A stretch of 22,127 nucleotides of DNA from Hypsibius dujardini (taxonomy: Eukaryota > Tardigrada > Eutardigrada > Parachela > Hypsibiidae): assembly GCA_001579985.1 (NCBI GenBank), contig LRSR01006710.1, positions 1 through 22,127 on the forward strand, given 5' to 3'. This document shows, in pieces, positions 16,533 through 22,127 of the stretch. Under the pieces are notes generated by a model, which was not told the origin of the DNA, ran no database searches, and saw only the letters and a program-made list of their open reading frames with translations. Numbering within the stretch: position 1 is the first letter of the stretch; every line of letters starts with the position of its first letter. Position numbers and translations under genes: made by a program.

Positions 16533-16908
16533 GAAAAATGCATCATCAATACATCAATCAAATAAGAGATAACTGCTAATAAAAATGGGCGCGCCAATCA
16601 GCCAATCAATCGTAGAAATCAAGGCGATCGAAAAATGCACCGTCAATACATCAATCAAATAACAGATAACTGCTAACAAAAGTGGGCGCGCCAATCAGCC
16701 AATCAATCGTAGGAAACAAGGCGATCGAAAAATGCACCGTCAATACATCAATCAAATAACAGATAACTGGTAAATAAAGTGGGTGCGCCAATCAGCCAAT
16801 CAATCGTAGAAATCAAGGTGATCGAAAAATGCACCATCAATACATCAATCAAATAACAGATAAAAGCTAAATAAAGTGGGTGCGCCAATCAGCCAATCAA
16901 TCGTATGA
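16533..16908. repeat. 97-bp tandem repeat, about 3.9 copies, each with two CCAAT boxes
   Basis: Copies begin with GAAAAATGCA at 16533, 16630, 16727 and 16824, an exact 97-bp period. Each carries GCGCCAATCAGCCAATCAAT, i.e. two CCAAT pentamers 8 bp apart, and two copies have a GGGCGCGCC block. The array starts 100 bp upstream of the SSU72 start codon. Confidence 0.95.
16594..16606. promoter_or_regulatory. Paired CCAAT boxes (first of four sets)
   Basis: CCAAT at 16594-16598 and 16602-16606, repeated in each 97-bp unit downstream. CCAAT is the core bound by the NF-Y complex in animal promoters and works in both orientations. Distance from SSU72 (about 160-470 bp upstream of its ATG) suits a promoter. 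Binding is inferred. Confidence 0.5.
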
Positions 16909-16909
16909 A

Positions 16910-17310
16910 TCTCATTAAGGGCTTGTGCCACTCCGTTACCCAGATCACAAAGCGGATATTCTAGATTCGTTGAATAACTTGTTCTCCAAATCTCCAAACG
17001 ATGACAAAAACTTCAAATTTGTAACAAACGGTAAAAAAATTTAGTGGTTGGGTTTAAAAAATGAAGACAATAGTAGAAATAGTAGTAGTACCAGGAAAAA
17101 ATCACTGGAACAGCTTTTTTGCTTCGTCCTCGGACGCGAAAATCAATCCGTGGATAGCCCGAAGAATTTAACTGATGACGCAAAGTGTGTTGAAGTGATG
17201 AATTCCGTGAAAATATCTAGTGGAATTAGTTGGGAAGACCTTCCAAAAAGTGACCGCAAAAAGCCGCGACATTCAAAAGAAATGAAAAAAGAAATGCTTC
17301 AAAACAAACC
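16910..17310. other. Intergenic, no supported gene
   Basis: A+T-rich sequence with an open frame on plus from about 17048 (110 codons, Lys/Ser/Asn rich) that ends in the 7-bp repeat. I see no splice sites, domain or conserved signature that would support it as a gene. Confidence 0.5.
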
Positions 17311-17376
17311 GCGAACCGCGAACCGCGAACTGCGAACTGTGAACTGCGAACTGCGAACTGCGAACTGCGAACCGAA
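17311..17376. repeat. 7-bp tandem repeat GCGAACT/GCGAACC
   Basis: Nine or so units of GCGAACY in a row, with one GTGAACT variant. Confidence 0.9.
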
Positions 17377-17439
17377 ATAAGACAGAGGAATTGCACTCGC
17401 GCCCACACACTTTAGCACTTGGTCTACCCACAGACCCAG

Positions 17440-17505
17440 CCACGTAACCGACTAACCACGTTGGCAGTGCCACGTGGGCAGTGCCACGTAGCCCACATGA
17501 CGTGG
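17440..17505 (+). promoter_or_regulatory. Cluster of five CCACG cores including an exact TGACGTGG (UPRE-like), upstream of GFPT1
   Basis: CCACG occurs at 17440, 17456, 17470 and 17484 on plus and at 17501-17505 on minus. The last is within TGACGTGG (17498-17505), the consensus for the unfolded-protein-response element bound by XBP1/ATF6. The third lies in a CACGTG E-box (17471-17476). The cluster is about 540-610 bp upstream of the GFPT1 start codon. Mammalian GFPT1 is a known XBP1s target. Function here is inferred. Confidence 0.55.
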
Positions 17506-18046
17506 TCGCCTAATTTATCATTCAAAATTGTTTGCGACAGGGAAAGTGCGTGAAAACTCAACCTGGCATTAATAGAGTTTACTAAAGCGTGAACTGGGCG
17601 GCATTGCGCACTCTCCTCCGCCGTGTCGCGTCACCGTTTGTTGTCATCAATCAACGGTCTTGCACTTTGTTACTGATACTGCAGTAGCAGCAGCAGCAGC
17701 CTGCGGTGATGTGGAGCTTTCACTCTTAATTTATAAAGAGATCGCGCGCGCAATAATGTCTTCTTATCGGTTTGCCCATCGAAGAAGTCTCTGACCATCT
17801 GGTGCGTGACGGATTTCCTTATCATCGCTTGCCTCCTGCGCGTGTGCGTGGGGCAAAACATTTTCGACGGACTTTATTTTCACAGGTGCGAGCCTGAGTC
17901 GGTCTTTTTTGTTGGGAACTTTTTGCCACACATTTTTTAAAACTTGTTTTGGATTCTAGCCTGAAATCTGTACTGGAGTGGCTCGATACCGCTGAATTGC
18001 TCCGTTTATCCCGCTGATATAAGTTGCCCCATATAACGGACCGAAA

Positions 18047-18053
18047 ATGTGTG
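18047..18053 (+). CDS. GFPT1: GFPT1 (glutamine:fructose-6-phosphate aminotransferase), exon 1, 7 nt coding
   Basis: ATGTGTG followed by donor GTAAGT encodes Met-Cys and the first base of Gly. Joined to the exon at 20654 it reads MCGIFAYIN, the invariant start of the enzyme. Cys2 becomes the N-terminal nucleophile that releases ammonia from glutamine. A coding exon of this size cannot be found by ORF searches; it was placed because the next exon begins mid-codon with GTATCTTC after a perfect acceptor. The leader context CCGAAAATG is reasonable. Confidence 0.93.
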
Positions 18054-18322
18054 GTAAGTGGTTGCTTGATTGGCTGATTGAATCTTTGTTCTACCGCATA
18101 AGCTCAGATCTAAGCGATGCCTTGATTGATTGATGAATTGGAGAATCGTTAAATCTTGTCGGAAGGAAGACGTGGCACTTGGCGATTCACGCCTGGTTGG
18201 CGGAATTTATTTTTTTGCCTACGATGGGTTTATTTTTTACATTGTCTCTTTGTGAATTAATTTACATGTGAGCAAGAATTCGTGCGAACGAGGGGTAGTT
18301 ATGGGTCACTTAACTACATGAT

Positions 18323-18424
18323 CAGTTGATTGATTGATGAATTAGTTGATTGATTGATGAATTAGTTGATTGATTGATGATCGGTTGATTGATTGATGAA
18401 TTAGTTGATTGATTGATGAATTAG
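18323..18424. repeat. 20-bp GATT-based tandem repeat, about 5 copies
   Basis: Unit AGTTGATTGATTGATGAATT, with one TGATCGGTT variant copy. GATT motifs recur through the intron at 18122, 18594, 20214 and 20330. Confidence 0.9.
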
Positions 18425-18897
18425 TTATTTTTCTCGCTCTTTCCTCTCTCCGCGATTCGGCTGTGCCGTTAAGAAATGAATTCTATTTTTTTCATTTAAA
18501 CGGATGCCTATTTTAAACCTAAAACTGACGTAGGTTGTGCGGTGACATTTGAAATGATTTTTTAAATTTATTAATTCAGTGGAGCTGTATTCAATTGATT
18601 GATTGATTAGGTAAATAACTTTTCTCTTATTACTTCGGCGTGATTGCAGACGTGGCTTGGGCCACTTATCTCTCATACATCCGGTTATGCGATACGAGGG
18701 GACGGAGAAGTGCAAGTCAGCGAAATTATCAGCAGCAGGAATGATCCGGTTCAGATACGGATTTCCTATCGAATCTTGAAGAGTTCCCAAAAAAATCCCT
18801 GACTTATTCCTTTTATTTTTTATTATTGTTAATTTGGGATGTTCTAGCAATTGGATTCTGTCGATCTATCTCTCTGTTAACCTGTTTGTCTAACTGT

Positions 18898-18939
18898 TTG
18901 TGCCTGCCTGCCTGCCTGTCTGCCTGTCTGTCTGTCTGT

Positions 18940-18976
<37 letters not shown>

Positions 18977-18996
18977 TGTCTGCCTGCCTGCCTGCC

Positions 18997-19030
<34 letters not shown>

Positions 19031-19128
19031 CCTGTCTGTCTGCCTGTCTGCCTGTCTGCGTGTCTGCCTGCGTGTCTGCCTGCGTGTCTGCGTGTCTGCC
19101 TGTGTCTGTTTGCTTGTCTGTCTGTGCC
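18898..19128. repeat. TCTG/CCTG array (GFPT1 intron 1)
   Basis: Alternating blocks of CCTG (18902-18914, 18941-18972) and TCTG, ending in CCTGCGTG units. Confidence 0.95.
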
Positions 19129-19560
19129 TAAGTGATTGACCTATGCAATGGCGCTTACTCCGGAAGTTCAGCTTGTTCAAACAAAGAGATAGATGCAGTG
19201 TTATTTGTTGAGACAACTGAGAAAACAGAGGATAGTTTTAGTTTGATCATCCTTCTCTCTACGAGAGTCGGTTGCGCGTGCTTCCGCAATGCGGTCGAAC
19301 CAAAAGCCCCTTGTCCGATTACCCACTTACACGCTCCTTTCTTTGCGGGAAAAATAAATATTACGAAATAGAATGTAAGAATGTCGGTGTCAAATGTTTC
19401 GTCTGTGAGCCTGTCTGCCTGTCGTATTGTTTCAATTAACGTTGGAGTTATTCCGCCGGCGGGGCATATTTCGTCAGTCAGGAATGTTTTAGCGGGCCAA
19501 GACTGGCCTACAAATCAGCCAATCCATAATTAAGGCACGTGGTGAAAATTGGTGCAGCGC

Positions 19561-19580
19561 AACCGGTTTTTTTACCGGTT
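19561..19580. repeat. Perfect 7-bp hairpin with T6 loop
   Basis: AACCGGT, six T, ACCGGTT. Isolated; no role evident in a eukaryotic intron. Confidence 0.7.
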
Positions 19581-19608
19581 CATGGAAACAGCGATAAAAT
19601 AGTTAAGA

Positions 19609-19791
19609 CTTCCCAGCTTGTCACGCTATTTTTCCAGTGATTGATCTAGTTCGGTTTTGTCTGACAGGACTCGTCGTTTCGGTAGGCAATAACGTTGTTG
19701 TTGGCTGTTTAAATATATGTGATATATAAATTTGAACACTAGTAAACTACTGTTTAACTGTCTCTCTGCCTGTCTGTGTTTGCCTGCCTGC

Positions 19792-19857
<66 letters not shown>

Positions 19858-20108
19858 GCCTGCCTGTATGTCTGCCTGTCTGCCTGTCTGTTTGTCTGTC
19901 TGTCTGTCTGCCTGCCTGTCTGTCTATTTGTCTGTCTGTCTGCCTGCCTGCCTGCCTGTCTGCTTCCCAGCTTGTGACGCTATTTTTCCAGTGATTGATC
20001 TAGTTCGGTTTTGTCTGACAGGACTCGTCGCTTCGGTAGGCAATAATGTTGTTTTGGCTGTTTAAATATATGTGATATATGAATTTGAATACTAGTAAAC
20101 TACTGTTT
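19609..20108. repeat. Two 146-bp direct copies flanking a TCTG/CCTG array
   Basis: Copies at 19609-19755 and 19963-20108, both starting CTTCCCAGCTTGT and ending AAACTACTGTTT, differ at only a few positions. Between them is a TCTG/CCTG array (about 19758-19963). Confidence 0.95.
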
Positions 20109-20653
20109 GAATTTGCCTTCCTGAGTCCCGGCAAAGTTTATGTAAATAAAAAAACCGCCTTTAATGTTAATTTTCGAATTGTTGAATCTGTTTTTTAATC
20201 CACTAACTCGTGTGATTGATTGATGGATTGATGGCTGTTTATGTTCACTTAAATCTAGCATTGGTGCGAATGGTTGATTGGTTGATTGGTGGAATGAACG
20301 AAAGGCGATTAAGGCATTTCATTAGTATATTGATTGATTGATTGGTTTATTTTTGATTTGTTGATCAGGTTCCACCTGTCAGACCGTGCTTATTGATGAA
20401 TTTTTCACCAGAAAATTCCATTGCATACTTTTTGAATTATGAGATTTACATTGTCTGTGATTGTGTCTCACAGCCATCGAGACAGCGAAATGATAATTAG
20501 CACCGACTGACCGAAAGACCGAAAGACCGACGACCCACTTTGCTCGTTCTGCGTTATCGTTTTTTCTGCTCTCTCTTTCATTGAACCAGCTCGCCTCATT
20601 ATCTCTCTCTCTCTCTTTCTCACCCGCGTTTTCTGTTCTTTCTTTCTTTCCAG

Positions 20654-20971
20654 GTATCTTCGCTTATATAAATCACCTGGTTCCGCGGAAGCGACGCGAG
20701 GTGCTGGAGTTCATCATCAACGGCCTCAAACGGATGGAGTATCGCGGTTACGACTCGGCCGGTCTGGCCGTCGACTCTGGCGTGAACCAAATCACTATTG
20801 TCAAACTTCCCGGAAAGGTGAAGGTGCTCGAGAGCGCCGTGATGGCCAATGAGAAGCTATACGATGACTTTGTCTACGATGTCCACGTGGGGATCGGGCA
20901 TACGAGATGGGCGACGCACGGCGCGCCATCGGCGGTGAACAGTCATCCCCATCGGTCGGATGTGGGAAACG
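20654..20971 (+). CDS. GFPT1: GFPT1, exon 2: glutaminase domain
   Basis: GFAT makes glucosamine-6-phosphate from fructose-6-phosphate and glutamine, the rate-limiting cytosolic entry step of the hexosamine pathway feeding UDP-GlcNAc, glycans and chitin. This exon encodes residues 4 to about 108, including LEYRGYDSAG-like MEYRGYDSAG, then HVGIGHTRWATHGAPSA with the substrate-binding Arg/Thr/His, and NSHPHRSD. The stretch between them is a little shorter than in vertebrates. The acceptor follows a long pyrimidine tract (20567-20650); the donor is GTAAGA at 20972, phase 1. No missing catalytic residue is seen. Confidence 0.98.
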
Positions 20972-21083
20972 GTAAGAGGAGGGAGAGTCGGTTTGCCAAG
21001 GTTGCAGCGGGCGGCATGATTGATAGATAAACAATCAAGAGGAACCATACAGACATGAAAGACAGACAGGGAGACAGACAGGC

Positions 21084-21115
<32 letters not shown>

Positions 21116-21629
21116 GGACAGACAGACAGACAGACAGATAGATAGATACTTAGATAGTTGATACATAGATAGACCGATTGATACGAAGATCGACAGATAG
21201 ATAGGCAGGCAGACAGACAGGTAGACTGACACGTAGACGTGTAGACTCTTTATGGGAAGCCTACGAAAGCTCGAAGTTAGATAAAAACAGTAGTTGACAG
21301 ACGTTTATGGATACAGACATGTGAGATAGCCAAACATGAAGATATTTTAGCAGCTAGTAGGCAGACGCAGACCGACACAAAAGACCGACAGACTAGCAAA
21401 GATGTCGATAGTTTAAAAAACTGTGAGACTGTTATGCAGACAGGTGGTCAGGCAGACAGAAAGAGACACAGAGAGTGAAAATGACAAGCAGACAGGCTCC
21501 AACAGACAGACAGACAGACAGACAGACGTGTGAACATTTAGGAGCTAGACATTCAGACCATAAAATCGATTGTGTATGTAGAGAGACGTGCTCAAAGTAA
21601 CGTACGGTTGTGTTTGTTTGTGCTTGTAG
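20972..21629 (+). other. GFPT1 intron 2, GACA-rich
   Basis: A GACA/GATA array at 21052-21235 and degenerate GACA at 21360-21530. Orientation is opposite to the arrays of intron 1. No other gene is seen. Confidence 0.85.
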
Positions 21630-21879
21630 AATTTGTCGTCGTCCACAACGGCATCATCACAAACTACAAGTATCTCAAGCAGTACCTCACGGAACACGGC
21701 TTCCAGTTCGAGTCGGAAACCGACACAGAGACCATTCCCAAGCTGATCAAGCATGTGTACGACCGGCATCCCGAGCTTTCCTTCCGGGAGCTGGTGGAGC
21801 AAGCCATTCCGCAGATTGAAGGTGCTTTCGCCTTGGCCATCAAAAGCAGTCATTTCCCGGGTGAATGCGTCGCCACCCG
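21630..21879 (+). CDS. GFPT1: GFPT1, exon 3: end of glutaminase domain; gene continues past the window
   Basis: It joins in phase 1 (VGN then [13 protein letters not shown]), with the NG oxyanion-hole pair and the ESETDTET segment carrying the glutamine-binding Asp. It continues through [20 protein letters not shown] and FPGECVATR. The family continues with R(R/K)GSPLL, so the exon should end near this Arg. The sequence CCCG|GCAAGT fits a GC-AG intron starting at 21880 with phase 2. A GT at 21884 (CAA|GTACTA) is a weaker alternative that adds Gln. The sugar-isomerase domains lie outside the window. Confidence 0.96.
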
Positions 21880-21895
21880 GCAAGTACTACGTGTC

Positions 21896-22065
21896 TCTCT
21901 TCTTTTCTGCCTGCCTGCTTGTCTGTCTTATCTGTTTTCTGTTTGCCTGCCTGCCCTCTGTCGGCCTATCTGCCTGTGTGCTTGTCTGTTTATAGTATCT
22001 TTTCCTCTGTATCTGCCTGCCTGCCTGTCTCTCTGTCTGCCTGTCTGCCTGCCTGTCTGCCTGCT

Positions 22066-22096
<31 letters not shown>

Positions 22097-22127
22097 TTGC
22101 CTGTCTGTCTGCCTGTCTGCTTGTCTG
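21896..22127. repeat. TCTG/CCTG array running off the window (GFPT1 intron 3)
   Basis: The array begins 16 bp after the presumed exon end and continues to the last base. Confidence 0.95.

Larger units (their letters stand above)
18054..20653 (+). other. GFPT1 intron 1 (2.6 kb)
   Basis: It contains GATT-rich blocks, including five copies of a 20-bp unit AGTTGATTGATTGATGAATT (18323-18424), TCTG/CCTG arrays (18898-19128, 19758-19963), a 146-bp duplication and a small perfect hairpin at 19561-19580. No other exon is supported. Confidence 0.85.

Noticed and set aside
17048-17380. 110-codon frame in the SSU72-GFPT1 intergenic region
   Set aside because: It has low-complexity Lys/Ser/Asn content, ends in a 7-bp repeat, and lacks splice sites or any recognisable motif.

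Overview
This is nuclear DNA from an animal. Its genes are split by GT-AG introns (and at least one probable GC-AG intron), and three of them encode conserved eukaryotic proteins: a ZNF367-type zinc-finger factor, the RNA polymerase II CTD phosphatase SSU72, and the glucosamine-forming enzyme GFAT/GFPT1. Non-coding DNA is dominated by TCTG/CCTG (reverse GACA/GGCA) tetranucleotide arrays. Nothing seen fixes the species. An invertebrate, perhaps a flatworm or other lophotrochozoan, is my guess from the compact gene spacing, short introns and mixed repeats.

Layout. 1-4999 (+): ZNF367-like gene in three exons (to 401, 3340-3798, 4737-4999); its 5' start may lie before the window. 5002-5298 is a 12-bp minisatellite just after its stop. 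6166-11666 (+): an unrecognised set of helix-rich, charged coding exons. I resolve these into a five-exon, 337-residue reading frame and three smaller units downstream, closely spaced on one strand. A 175-bp mariner-type MITE sits between two of the units. 12347-13563 (-): three 3' exons of a cysteine-rich, probably membrane-anchored protein with Ly6/uPAR-like features. 14207-14743: a large inverted repeat enclosing a 24-bp minisatellite. 14847-16433 (-): complete SSU72 in three exons. 16434-18046: divergent intergenic region between SSU72 and GFPT1, with four 97-bp repeats each carrying two CCAAT boxes, and a cluster of five CCACG cores including an exact TGACGTGG element. 18047 to the window end (+): first three coding exons of GFPT1, continuing beyond the window.

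The genes do not form an obvious pathway. SSU72 and GFPT1 are head to head and may share regulatory DNA. The CCACG cluster fits the known control of GFPT1 by the unfolded-protein response in mammals. Almost every intron, on both strands, is largely filled by TCTG/CCTG arrays, and in four places unique DNA next to such an array has been locally duplicated. The least explained part is the helix-rich cluster. It has consistent intron phases, an in-frame TGA followed by more coding-like sequence, and compact units with their own start and stop codons.

Most long open frames over the repeats (Cys-Leu-Ser-Val or Thr-Asp-Arg-Gln periodic proteins) are artefacts of a tetranucleotide having no stop in any frame, and are left out.
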